Assembly: GCF_002443255.2 (NCBI RefSeq)
Contig: NW_019211459.1
Span: 23,156,330 to 23,220,329 of the forward strand
Origin: Varroa destructor
Lineage: Eukaryota; Arthropoda; Arachnida; Mesostigmata; Varroidae
Direction of reading: 5' to 3'
DNA: 64,000 nt
Shown here: positions 10,339 to 21,530 of the stretch, one piece after another
How positions within the stretch are numbered: the first letter of the stretch is position 1
How the letters are laid out: each line of letters starts with the position of its first letter
Translations under genes and position numbers: made by a program
The notes under the pieces: model-generated
Told to the model about the DNA's origin: nothing
Databases searched by the model: none
Seen by the model: the letters and a program-made list of their open reading frames with translations, nothing else

Positions 10339-12268
10339 TTCGCGACTGTTCAATTCCGACTGTGATCCCTGCTTGGTCCGGTTGGGTGGCTATGGATCGG
10401 TAGAAGCGTTATCTCTGCCAGTGATCGCTTCATTTGGCACCTCCTGGCCGAAAACCTGCCCCACAGGGCAACCTTCGATCTACCAGGAGGTCTTCGTTTT
10501 CTTCGTACTGACGATTACTTGGCAGGGCTAGGTTTGTCGCCTCGCTAGTCGAGCAGCTTCTTACTCAGTCACGTAGATACAAGCATACACGCTCTGACAC
10601 ATATACACAGACACAAATAACACGTCAAGCAATAGGCACACCACCAGCATCAAGACAGAGAAAACGTCGTAGCGGAATCTTTCTGGATCGATAAACTCCT
10701 TAGCTGGAACTTATAATAGGCGCCATCAGGAGATTTGCTAAAGTCTTTTTGTTCGTTCTGTGCAAGGGCTGATATTAGCAATTATGTACTTTTCATAATA
10801 CGGTCATATAAAATCTAATAAAGAAATGTTGAGTACATAGCCAATAGACAGGTAAATAAACCACTGAAAATGCTTGAAGCTGACGTGGTTGAAGTTACGC
10901 AATCGGTGCTGACAGATGGAGATGCTCACAATAGTAACCCTGCATTAAAGATCTATATAACAAAGAGATAACGTCACTACCGCACTGCAAATAATGCGCT
11001 TTTAAGATTGAACACTGCTAACAGGCAGTGTACTAAGGGAACCTTCGATATCTTTATAGACAAAGGTGGGTCCATTTTATTACATACATTTTATCAATCA
11101 CCTTGAAAGAAAGAGCTAGCCGAGGAATCAGGAAAAGCTAACGATCCTCGACTTTTCAAACACTGGATCTTATCCTTAGGTATATCTAGAAATGATTGGT
11201 GTAAAACATGGTTGTGATTTGTAGATCGGTCGAATCAACTAAACAGACAAAATGAGGATCAATTGTCTTTTCGATAATGCATCTGAAACATAAACTTCCG
11301 CTCGAAACGTCTCACCCTACGCACCCTAGCTGTAGTTGAACGAACTTCTTTAGTAGATAACGCGCTATTGAGGATTACTTGGCTGTCTTGATGCGATCGT
11401 GCTGGAGTTCAGCGTTGCAGATATTGGGCTTATATATCAAATACCCCCCAAAAATTCATTACAACTCTACCAACTCCATTGTAATACCTTGCAAATAAGA
11501 GCTTGTACACAAGTCCATTGTGTCGTGTAAGTTACCGCTGAATCGTAGATATGATAAAAGTTGCCACACGCGTTTATAAAATCAATCGAATATATGATCG
11601 ACTGATAGCAGTTAATTAGTTAATACCTCTACCTAGAGGTATTAACTAATTAACGCAAATAAATTTAAATTCACTAAAATTAAAAAATTTAGGTCGAACC
11701 TTAGCAACAGAAATCCGACCAAACGTCTCTAAAACCAAGGGAAATATCGATTAAATAGAGGTATCGGAAACACTGGCTGCTATCATAGACTACTGAATAG
11801 ACGTTATCAACATATTTATATGTATGTGGCGAGCCAAGCGGAAGTACACCTGCTACCTTACCTCCGTATTTATATTAACATGGTAAGCCGGGATGTAGGC
11901 AATGGATGTGCATCGTTGTACAGCTCAAGATGGACTTGTCTCCAAGGCGAACACATGCTGCTGTTGATGCCAGACTGGCCGTCCAACCGGATGATGTTGA
12001 TTATCTATCTCTAGGGAGTCCTGCAGCAGCACCGTGCTTGTACGGTTTCTGGGGTGCTAGCCCGTGGGAGTCAAGAACTTAGCAAAAGAAGACGTGGCTG
12101 CACAGACAATTCTGCACAACATAGTACAGGGTAAACAAAGTAAAATGCCGAACACAAGACAGTTGCAGAACCACCCACCGAAAGGCATACCGTATTGTAG
12201 ATACTCGTCACGATGAAGAAGCGATGCAGCTAGTGGAAAAGGTAGTCGGCTTTACCTATTCACGTCAG
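10339..12268. other. spacer with a perfect palindrome
   Basis: No supported exon. AT-rich from about 10570 to 11800. It contains the inverted repeat listed at 11611-11654. A 64-codon open frame at 11820-12014 has a GTAAGC donor-like site but no good acceptor. Confidence 0.35.
11611..11654. repeat. perfect 20-bp inverted repeat, 4-nt loop
   Basis: Left arm 11611-11630 and right arm 11635-11654 are exact reverse complements, separated by ACCT. The arms carry TTAATTA-type homeodomain-like core sites. It could form a strong hairpin in DNA or RNA. Confidence 0.9.
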
Positions 12269-12562
12269 TGCCTCCTTGAAGCCCCGTTCAGTGACAGCAG
12301 CAGCAGCAGTAAGAACAGCAAGCTGCTTAGATAGTAGGCAGCAGCCTTAGCGGGGGCATCAGACACCCGACCAATGGTTTGCCTATCAGACCGTTGCTTC
12401 TATGAAACCAGCCGCAAAAAGCAGACGAAACGGCAAAGAGAACGAAGAAAGAGTAAGTAGAGCGACACCCGGCGTCTCTGCCACCGCTGCTGACGTTAGT
12501 TGCCACCGTGTCTTGATGGTGCTACGGTGCAGGCAGCAAACAGAGCGTTGTATGTTGTCTGA
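12269..12562 (+). CDS. possible three-exon 3' end, gene unknown
   Basis: Candidate exons at 12269-12308, 12412-12452 and 12500-12562 join in phase to about 47 codons ending in TGA. The first follows a good acceptor and encodes a peptide ending in a Ser run (CLLEAPFSDSSSS, from a CAG repeat) before GTAAGA. The second is Lys/Arg/Glu-rich (AKSRRNGKENEER) before GTAAGT. The third reads LPPCLDGATVQAANRALYVV to the stop. Against it, the second intron would be only 47 nt and the acceptor of exon 2 is modest. It may equally be non-coding GC-rich sequence. Confidence 0.22.
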
Positions 12563-14094
12563 ATTTAAGCGCGGTCCGCCAGCGGTCCAACCTGCGCAGG
12601 TTTCGCTCCGCTCTAGCATCTTTTGCTATTGCTTCCTGGCGGCAGTAATGGTGGTGGGATCCACAGCCATGGCGACCAGGAGCAAGCAAGGCTCACCTTT
12701 TTGTCAACGTTGCAAGCAGCTGAATGTTGGGGTGCGCCCGGTGGCCCATGACAAAGTGAGATAGACGTGCAGTGAATGAGCGAAGGGGACGGAGCTAGGT
12801 GAAGCTGCGGAGGATCACAGGGGTAACCAAAGGTGGACGAAGTTGTTGGTGGCTATACAGCCAGCGACTGGGCAACTTCTATAGTGCGCTTAGACCCAAC
12901 GGGTCAACCGAAAGACGCCAAAGTAGGGTCGGGTGTTGTGCCAACTGAACAGTACAAAACCGCTTATCGCGACCCTTTGTCCGCCCCTGCTGACCAAAGG
13001 ACAACAACAACACTGGTACTGACCGTCATGGTGGTTTCAACGGCGTAGCGTCACAGAGCCTGCTGCCATTGACCCGTGTTCTCTTTCTTTCTTTCTCTCT
13101 GTTATAAGCCTAGACAAGCAACGAGGGAGAACTATTGCTGAAAGAGTTGACGTTTACTGGGTGGTAGACAGGCATCCTTATTGGGTCTCATCTCGGAGTC
13201 TAGAAGAGAGTTCTGTGAACGAAGCCCACTAGCGAAAATGAAAGAAAGCCATTGTGTAGCAGACCCGGGAATGGCGTTGTCTGTATAAAAGCGTAAAGTA
13301 AAAGGTGACCTACAGCCTCCACCTTCCTGTGCACCTCGGTGAGGTGTGTTTATTTTAAGGCAAAGAATGTGAGAGCTGCTGGATCCAAATAGGTGAATAG
13401 GGCTGCTTGCAACGAAAAGCCGTTCACACGTACCAAGGGAACAAGGAAAACAAGGAAACGGGAGTGAATTGTCCTACACAGGCACTGACGTGCGAATACG
13501 AGCTTTCATTAGGAACTATGTATGAACGTTACTTTTGTTATAGCTAAACGATTTCTATAAAATATCTATTATAGGTATCACATTAATCATACGCTGTAAT
13601 TCTAGGCTTCGTAAAAAAGCAATACGGGTGTTTGCGCCTTAGGGTAAATCGGACCTAATTGATAGAACCTTTGTATCCATAGCAGTACACTCCATCGGCA
13701 GTCTAATGAAAAGGGTTTGTTTCACTGCCGTGAAAAGCCTTACCAAACCTGCTCACTGCTTTAATTGTCTTTGCTAAATGACCATGACATTTCAAATCTG
13801 AAATTTCTTATGTTCATTTAACGCAACAGAAGTCCGACAATATTGTTACAATTGCATTGGCTTGGTTCACATTATCAAAATAAAAACGATTTCAATATCA
13901 GGCCTAGTTCCAGATCTCTCGCCTTTCTCAAGCTCAATTTATTTTGTAGTGAACAGTGGTTAGGTTTTGTTTTATATGAAGGAACTATAGTTGTTAAAGC
14001 CTCTTTCTGTGCGTATCTCTTTCAGCTTCCTTCTTCAGAAAGACTCTTCGCGAACACTTTTTTGGCCGCTTTCCTAGCCCATGCGTCTCTCCAG
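12563..14094. other. no supported gene
   Basis: GC-richer up to about 13500, then AT-rich. A minus-strand donor-like site (AAAAAG|GTGAGC, near 12690) has only a weak partner acceptor. A (CTTT)-rich pyrimidine patch lies near 13082-13100. Confidence 0.3.
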
Positions 14095-14163
14095 CGATAC
14101 ACGCGAGGCAGCTAACGTTGCTGTATCCGCAAGCAAGACAAGGGTGAATGGAGCTCGATTCAA
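14095..14163 (+). CDS. candidate internal exon (69 nt), gene unknown
   Basis: Follows a very good acceptor (pyrimidine-rich, ending TCTCTCCAG). One frame reads 22 codons with high RNY content (DTREAANVAVSASKTR then VNGARF) up to a possible GTAACC donor at 14164. The donor is only moderate, and an alternative GTGAAT lies inside. It begins with one base and ends with two bases of split codons, which does not fit directly onto the favoured frame of the exon at 14545. Confidence 0.3.
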
Positions 14164-14181
14164 GTAACCGGTTGTGCTTAC

Positions 14182-14219
14182 CTTACATCTTCCCCTGTAT
14201 ACCCCGCTGAGCCGCGAGT
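14182..14219 (-). CDS. candidate short exon (38 nt), minus strand
   Basis: Minus-strand pyrimidine tract (CTTCTTTTCTTTCTCC) then ATATGAG acceptor, 12 codons (TRGSAGYTGEDV) plus two bases, then TAAG|GTAAGC donor. It lies close to plus-strand candidates, so one strand is probably wrong. The donor is excellent; the short length limits confidence. Confidence 0.28.
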
Positions 14220-14544
14220 CTCATATGGAGAAAGAAAAGAAGTCGGGCAACTTGAGCTAACGGACGATATAGGCTCAGGGCTCGAGCCAGCTCGCTACTA
14301 CCCCACAGTAACAGTTGCCGCGAGAACCGGATCGAGTGAACAGCAGCGCTGAAAGTACAAGACACCGTTGCCAGCGCGTTGAAGCTGGCAGCATCAACCA
14401 GCGTGAATTTGTCGGCTTCTTCTTCACCATCTTCATCTCTCTTTACCCTCCTTACTTTCGCCTTCGCCGCTTCCTTCTCTAAATTCTATCCCTGCAACCT
14501 TGTCTAAATTGTGAATTCCTGCGCTGCGTTGCCTGTACACGCAG

Positions 14545-14668
14545 ACGCCGCTGGTGGCGGGCGCTGTTCGTCGGCGGCGGTTCTCCGTTACACTAGCCCC
14601 TACGACTACTCCCCACGACTAGCCCCTGCGTTCAGCGCATCTTCTCATGCCTTCGGGTCGCCGCCTAC
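14545..14668 (+). CDS. candidate 124-nt exon, Ala/Ser/Pro/Tyr-rich
   Basis: A pyrimidine-rich region of over 100 nt precedes an ACACGCAG acceptor, and a CTAC|GTGAGG donor follows. Only one frame is open through to this donor. It encodes a low-complexity peptide beginning AAGGGRCSSAAVLRYTSPYD and continuing YSPRLAP, rich in Ala, Ser and Pro. The YTSPYDY-x-LAP part resembles the Tyr/Pro-rich stretch in the tails of Quaking/HOW RNA-binding proteins (YTPYEYP...LAP), but such stretches are short and easily matched by chance, and no KH domain was seen here. A second donor (CAG|GTATGC, 14703) would need another frame. Confidence 0.42.
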
Positions 14669-15958
14669 GTGAGGTCGTGGAATGTCAACCTCGACAGATC
14701 AGGTATGCCCCCCGCGGCGTACTTCTCTTTGCGCCTACCCCACGGCCCCGGGTCTCTTTGCTCCCATGGCTGCACCTATGAGGCGACGGGCTATTGCTTG
14801 TGGTGCTTGCCAATAGGGCTGACTGGCGTGTTGCTACTCGTGCACGCTACTAAAACTCGCCGAATAGCATAAGTTGTGGGTCATGGCAGCAAGCAGGATC
14901 CTCACTTGTGAAGCACGTATTCTCTGGTGGTGTTGTCTACAGCATCCCCAAGCAAGTTTTCCCTTGGTCCGAGTTTATGTGTTTGTATGTCTGAATGTGT
15001 GTAGGTGCGCGGAACCTGCTTGTGAAACTAACCGGGTCGCGCCAAGTTCGGTTGGAAAGAAGCTTCAGACGAATGACGCATACCTTAAAATGTCAATAGT
15101 CATACAGGAAAGCAAGTACCCACATGATTGCTAGCAACGCTGGCATCAGCGGCGTCAAGTCTGCTATACTGAAACCGTTAGAAAGGCGACGTCTCAGCTT
15201 GTTACTGATGTAAGACAAAAACCTATGGTGCTGATACGATCAGCAAATAACCTAGAGGATCTTTCATGTCGGAAATTAGCCCGTTATCGAAAACCCAATC
15301 GTACTGGGGAGCATATTACAAGTAGTCTTGTCTAAAACCCTAGATCGTTTCTTTTGTTTTTTCCACTACTGATCGACATTGTCATGGGATTTCATTGTCA
15401 AAACAGGAACGCTCACCACCAATGTAAGGGGCACCGTAGATTATCCGAACGGAGCGGCTGAATTTCTATGATAATGAATTATTTCGTATCATGCAAAATT
15501 GCACTAATGTTTCATTCATCGAAAACATTCAATCAGAATTTGCCCTCCAAATTTTCAATAGAAAGGTATTGATATCTTCAATCAAGATGAAAGCACAAAG
15601 TGGCGAACAAAATGCTGATTCATTAGCTGTGAGCGCGTCTATGGCAGGGCGCAAGAACTCTCGGTGTTTCACAGCAACACCCCATACGCGTTGTCTTGAT
15701 CATATTCGCTGTCCTCTTTCTAAGCTGAAAGATCCCCCTATTTAACAGGCTGCTCGTTCGCACCACTATGCCATGCCCCAGCTCGCATCGCGGATTCGAT
15801 CACATCACGACGGCGCCTTAGGTTAATAATAAGAGCGGGGAAGGCAGGTAATCAGATAATAACAAGCTCATCCTCAGTGGTCGGGTGAAGAGTGCTGAAG
15901 AGAGAAAGGAGCACCGAATGAAAAGACAATGTTGGATTGATGTCAGCAGCTTCACTTG
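14669..15958. other. spacer or intron, weak terminal-exon signal at 15750
   Basis: Mostly nothing supported. At 15750 a pyrimidine tract and AACAG precede three frames that stay open for 23 or more codons, two of them ending in stops. The signals do not decide among them. Confidence 0.25.
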
Positions 15959-16354
15959 CTATTGGCCAATTAACCTGCGAGGGGAAGTGTTAGCCTGGCT
16001 GGTTGTCGGGGTGCGCGTTTTGGCCAGAGCGGCAGATATTCGAGTAACGGCTGAACATGCGGCGATGCGCAGAGTTGAGGTGGCCTCCCCATTCATGGGC
16101 GAATCGGCCACAGGACCACCAACCTCATGGGATAGGGGAGAAGACCTCGTAAAGAAGACATGAAAAGTGAATAATTCACTAAGTGTTACTGCAGCTGTCG
16201 GCACCGAAGCGCTCTCCTTGGTCCCGGAGCGGGTCGCCTTTCCCTCTCGGCCTTGAATTAGACTCGTTGTTTCATCGTGGTAACATGCTAAACACGAGCG
16301 TTTTGCTCTTGGAAGATACAAACATTTGTGCAGTGGCCACATTTCAACGAGCAC
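15959..16354 (-). CDS. candidate terminal exon or ORF, Ser/Thr/Ala-rich
   Basis: A minus-strand frame of 131 codons ends at 15959. Its last 60 codons, after an internal pyrimidine tract and TACGAG at about 16151, have strong RNY bias and encode a Ser/Thr/Ala/Pro-rich peptide (for example EVGGPVADSPMNGEATSTLR) with a basic tail. The upstream part starts from GTG, not ATG, so as a whole it is not a stand-alone gene; the best reading is a terminal exon of about 15959-16150. No domain recognised. Confidence 0.3.
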   Translation of the reverse strand: MLVEMWPLHKCLYLPRAKRSCLACYHDETTSLIQGREGKATRSGTKESASVPTAAVTLSELFTFHVFFTRSSPLSHEVGGPVADSPMNGEATSTLRIAACSAVTRISAALAKTRTPTTSQANTSPRRLIGQ

Positions 16355-18834
16355 AGAACATTAGTAACCCAATGCTCAATACCACTACATGCTAGCTGGA
16401 TAGTCAGCGAAAAGGAGACAGAGGGTAAGCGACCTCTAAATTTTGCCGGCTTTATAAAATGTTGTCCAAGTCACCAGAATAAGGCTGAGCCGCCGTCGGG
16501 AACTGTGGGATTGTGGATAATGCTGGCTATCTATTATACAGGGATAATATCTCTTCGAGGACTCCCACAAACAATAGAGAATACTCGACAGAATGTATTA
16601 CGTCGGATATACTATAAAGGGAAATGAGGTTACCTATACAGCCAAACTTGATTAACAATACTTTACCCATGTACCATATCGATAAAGTCATCTCAGATCT
16701 GTCCATTATGATCATCATTGCCGTAGGCGAATGATGACTCGCATAACCTTTTTATTTCAACCGTAGTTAGATGGCTCTTGCGTCTATACCTTTATTCCAT
16801 TGTCGTTAGAAACGGAGGCTGAAGCGCGGGGGAGGCGGCCGACCCACATTGCTTTCGTTGCTAGAGAGGCTGATCGTGACCAAACTCCGAAGGGCAATAG
16901 CAATCAATTGGGTCTTTGTTGTCTCGCCTGCCTGCCCCGTTTTTGGCTTTACCTCGAACCTGACCGAATCGAATCGGAACAAACTTTGGGAAAAGGTGGG
17001 CCACAGAATTGCTTATATAGCGTAGCATGTCGCATATACAGTGGCGCTTACCGCGAAAGTACGTGAATCCGTAGACTATTCTGAACAGCGTAAACGCCAT
17101 TCGATCGCCCTAGCGAATCCAGCCACTGGCCAAGGGCAAAATTTGCAGTATCATCTGGCCCGTCGTTCCGCTATAGGCTGGGTGGGATGCACGTATTTCT
17201 AGCAGGATGTAGGGTGTGTTTATTGGTCACCTGGAGCTTTTCAGGTTGATCAGCCCTCTTAGGCAGTGCCCCAGACGGTCAGGTAGCTAGTGCCTTCATC
17301 ACCGAAGAACGGCGTCAACCATAGAGCACGGTAACGGGTCAGCTCAGATACAACTATTTCATACACTATCGACGGCTGGTAACGGTAGTGCCAGCAGTAG
17401 CTGTGATGAGACATCCTCGCGCTTGTTTCGATAGGTATATTCGAAAATAGCGTGCACAAGCGACGGATGTGGTTGAATTTAATCTATTCCCTCCAGATGG
17501 GTAGCTCTTGTTTCTTTCGCAGGACAATTGGTGCAGTGGAACATCGTGCAGTCGAAAGGAAAGCGCCGTTGCTCTGTGTATCTGACCAAAATAATGAGAA
17601 AAACAACCCATCAGAGGAAAAGCCAAACCAATAAAATGGTTATATTGAAGAAAAAGAAGCGTAGCCTAAAGCCGCTCAGATGTGTTTTTAGTTTCTATGC
17701 CAAAGGGAGACAAAAACTGGATGCGAGCGTTGCAAACCAAGAAAGTTACTAATTTAACCTATAACAAATTTACAGTAACAGCGAAGCCATTGGGAAGCTA
17801 CTTTTTAATTTGATCATCGAACAAGAAGGTATTGAAATAATAGCCCTTCGTTCCACGGTTCAAAACGTGAAGATGTCAAAACGATAATCTTAACAAAGTT
17901 GTTTATAATCGTTCATTATTCAATAAAAGTCTAAGCCTTTTTGGTCCTTATGGGCTCGCGCATATTAAACATTTCGTCTTTTAGGAAGTGCAAACGCAAA
18001 ACGAGCTAGTTGTATTTAATAGAACCCACTAACGAAAACATTCTATCTCGAGCAGAGCAGTAAAAATTGTATCAATTTTTAAACAAGTTTAAAAACAATG
18101 AATTCTATACATATATGTATACATATGCATGCTGACCATATGAGAAGGGAAAAAATGCAAATTTTTAAAACCATATGGCTAAACTGAAACGCAGCCCTCC
18201 TCATCTCTAAATATTATCTTTTTTGTTCAAGTGGATAACAAATGCATCTGTAACATGTAATGCCTTTGACTTTCGACATGGTCTGAGGCTACGCGATTAT
18301 ACATAACGTTGTTCCGAAAAGCCGTTTCTACCCAAATTGCACGAACAAACCTTCCTGTATATAATTCATTAAGTAAACAGATAAAAACGTGGTACATCTG
18401 CTGTATTTTTTAAGAAAATGGCTTCGTTCAGAAAATTCTTTCGCAAGAAGCGTTCAGCCAAAACGAATTTGTTTTATAGATGAGCTACACGTTTTTCACT
18501 TAAAATACACCATCGTCTATTAAGTCAGAAATCACTTTAGTCGTCCGAGTGCACTGTAATTCATTTGAAATGGGCGCCTCCCAAATACGTCAGAGTACAC
18601 GACTTTGTGACAGAACCCTATCTGATGGAGGTATAATTCTAGTCAAGCCCTTGTGCCTCGTCGTAGCTTAATACTAATAATAATAATAATAATAGGTAGC
18701 TTAGACGCCGGCCTTGTTGCAGTCGTTTTTTCTTTCAACAGTTGGTAGAGCAGACGGCTGTTCTACAACGGGTGAAATCTACATTGCCCTCAACGGTTTT
18801 CCCCCCTTGTCACATCTTCTTTTCATTCCCATAG
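16355..18834. other. spacer, no supported gene
   Basis: Open frames at 16800-17100 and 17366-17750 overlap on opposite strands without splice or domain support. 17760-18660 is AT-rich. At 18741 a very good plus-strand acceptor precedes ten codons and a weak GTGAAA donor, a possible micro-exon. Confidence 0.3.
18675..18694. repeat. (TAA)n microsatellite
   Basis: About six to seven TAA units. Confidence 0.85.
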
Positions 18835-18943
18835 TTTGCCAGACGGCTCTTTTTTGGCTGCAGGAGCAACTCACGGTGTTCATGGCAACGATCTGTTAGT
18901 CCGCTACCATCTCTCCCGATGCTCGCCTAGCGTCGCTCGCTAA
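18835..18943 (+). CDS. candidate terminal exon, 35 codons, gene unknown
   Basis: Preceded by a dense pyrimidine tract ending TTCATTCCCATAG. One frame, starting after one base, runs 35 codons to TAA with strong RNY bias (LPDGSFLAAGATHGVHGNDL, then LVRYHL). The PDGSFLAAGATHG piece is vaguely like a WD40 strand, but a single motif is not evidence for that family. The two other frames are also open for 20-31 codons, so the frame is uncertain. Confidence 0.28.
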
Positions 18944-20040
18944 ATGGTTCCCTAGGCTCCTGTTGAACTTTTCGGCGGACCCAGATGGAAGGGGTTTACC
19001 GGAGACTGTTCGGGCCCAGTTTTTTCTACGAACGAGCAGGAAATACCTCTCGCTAGAACGGCGCAATTCCGCTCTTCAAGTAAATTTATCTTCTTTAAAA
19101 GAAAGCGAGAGGCCATGGACGAGCGGGTTCAGTAGTTATTAGCGGATTGGCCATTTAAGCTATGTGGAAATGCGTTTCGAGAAATGGCGAAAGATAGAGA
19201 ATTAATTTGAAAGTTCGCCAATTGGATTTGCAGGGATCGAGGCTAGAGACGAAGACGTTAACTGGTGGCCAGTTTGCTAGCGCTCTGAACTCCCAATGCC
19301 GACTTGCTTCAGCGTATTTTTTCATCCGACATTGCGAATCAGATATCGGAGATCTCCATATTGCAACGTGTTCATCTGTTAGAATAGGCTTACTGGTCTA
19401 ACTGTTCTCGTCGTAGCTTTGTCGCTTTTCCTAGCAGAAAACAACCAATAATTCTATCAGGCAATAATACAATACGAATAGACATTCAATTAGCTCCTCA
19501 CGATACCAGTAAATAATTGCAGAGTAGCTCCTCCTTTTCCTAGAAAGGTAATAGAATTAACGATCGAGCTCACTCGTATGTTCTTGCTGCCAGCTATTCT
19601 AGTTCAAATTTATTTAATCGGAGATACATTATCATGTCGTTCTATGTCTAAACGAACACAATCCATTAGCTGCGGCAGTATTTAGAATAAATGAGGAGGA
19701 TAAATGTATTCGTAGCATTTTTTTATTTGACAAAGTATCGCCTACGGCACTTACGATCGCATCTTCCGCGTTTCTGCCGGTGCGACGACTGGACGTTGAG
19801 CGTACCGAGCGTTTGCAGTGACTAATCCTAAGCTAGCTGTATAGCCAGTAAACAGAGCTAGGTTACTCGTCCTTTTAAAAAAGAACCTCTACTGAATGAA
19901 TAGCAAATGAACAAAAGGCCGATGCCGGTTCCGCCGCCAGTACAGCTTTCCCTGCCGTCGCCGACCCGCTGTCATGGTAATGAATTCGCTCATTTGCTCA
20001 CAAAGAGAAAACAGTGAGAAATAGGTAGAAACAAAAGGGG
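18944..20040. other. no supported gene
   Basis: GC-richer to about 19400, then AT-rich. Only short frames without domain or splice support. Confidence 0.35.
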
Positions 20041-20622
20041 TGTGAATCAAGGCATGGGTGAAAACCTAGCAGACAAGAGCAGCTATCGGTTCTGCGGTGC
20101 AGCGGGCCAGGGGGCAAAATTCGGGTATAGACGAGACAGACGAAAGAGGTGTATAACGAGAGGGAAAGCCGGGGAAAGAAGCTACACGAGACTAGGGAGG
20201 AATAGAAGAGGATGGACGGAAGGCGTTACAGTGAAACAAAATGCGAAAGAAGAACCGGCAAGGAAATACTAGCTAGGAAGAGTAAGAAAGGCGATATCGC
20301 AACAGCGGACAAACCGTAGCAGAACAGGAACCTAGGGGCAAACAGGGGTATTCCGGCGGCCGTCGTTCTGCTTCTGCTGAAGATATATTCGCGCTCGTTC
20401 TGGCGTACGAGGTTTGCCCTCACTGCACCCTAGGGACACCTTACCTGCGTGGCCCTTTTCCCGCCAACCCCATCTAGCCCCTCAGTTCTATCCCCCATTC
20501 GTCTCCAGATATACTAGTAGCCGCCTCGATCCGGCAGCTCCCGTATTTCGAAGCGGCCCTGGAGGGCGATTTTATCCATATGAGCGCAAGAAGGAGATCC
20601 CTCAAGAAGGAACAGAAGAGAA

Positions 20623-20642
20623 AGAGAGAGAGAGAGAGAGAG
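20623..20642. repeat. (GA)n microsatellite
   Basis: Ten uninterrupted AG/GA dinucleotides within a longer purine-rich tract. Confidence 0.9.
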
Positions 20643-21390
20643 ACTGAGAGTGAAAAGTACGAAATAGAGAAGGAAAGACACGAACGAAGAAGTGGCCGAC
20701 GGCCTGCGGGAGGGCCAATAGTTTAGATTCCTATTTCGATGAGGTCTTCGTAGTCAAGATCAGCCGAGGTAGGAAGCCCCATCTAAGCATTTGCAGCAGA
20801 ACTGCATGTGTGTATGTATGTGTGATCATGTGCGCGCATGTGGATATGTATATTGCTGGGAGAAGGACTTCAACCAGTCGAGAGACAGCAGACCTGACGG
20901 GTTCCCTTATCGAATTTAATAGGATGACTGTGACGACAACGACGATGTGACAAGATAACCGATCAGGTCTACTTGAATAGGCTTTTACGAGTGATATATG
21001 TATAAATATGCCTTGCATTGTAGGTTTTAGTTTAGAAACAAGACAGGAACTATACATTCTAAGCTTGTCCTGACATCTACTTTTTACAAGACAGGCTGAG
21101 TTTACAAAGTATATTAACCTAAAATTCCTATTGTTAAACAATAAGAAAATAATCGACAGACATTTTTGGAGTACTGAGAACGGTTAGGCTAGCACTTACG
21201 TCAAACGTGTACACGGATTTTGAATAGTTTTATTAAATTTATGTTAGAAAATGTTCTTATTATTTACATAGATAACGTTAAAGTGATGTACAGAATAGCT
21301 AGTGTAGCAATATCACACACAACTTCTGCCACGCGCTCGGCAGGTCTCCTTACTTACCTGACAAATATCCAGCACCTCACAAATGGGATG

Positions 21391-21530
21391 TTTTACGTCC
21401 GGTACTTAAACTGTTAGGCACTGCTTCAGAAGATCGGTTCTTAATATTAAATGAAATCCGGATTCGAATCTAGATCATTTAGACCAATGGACAACGTGTG
21501 TGTCTGCTAAACTTATGGACGCGCGGTGCT
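21391..21530 (+). repeat. dispersed repeat copy C
   Basis: Begins TTTTACGTCCGGTAC, continues CTGCTTCAGA and AAATCCGGATTCGAATCTAG ATCATTT, and ends in a segment rich in GTGTGTCTGCTAAACTTA. The order of the first block and the GGATTCGAATC core matches copies A and B. The core is palindromic, and on the minus strand reads like a tRNA B box (GATTCGAATCC). Confidence 0.45.

Noticed and set aside
20731..21141. 136-codon minus-strand ORF
   Set aside because: Composition is typical of random AT-rich DNA, with no domain and no ATG-based start context.
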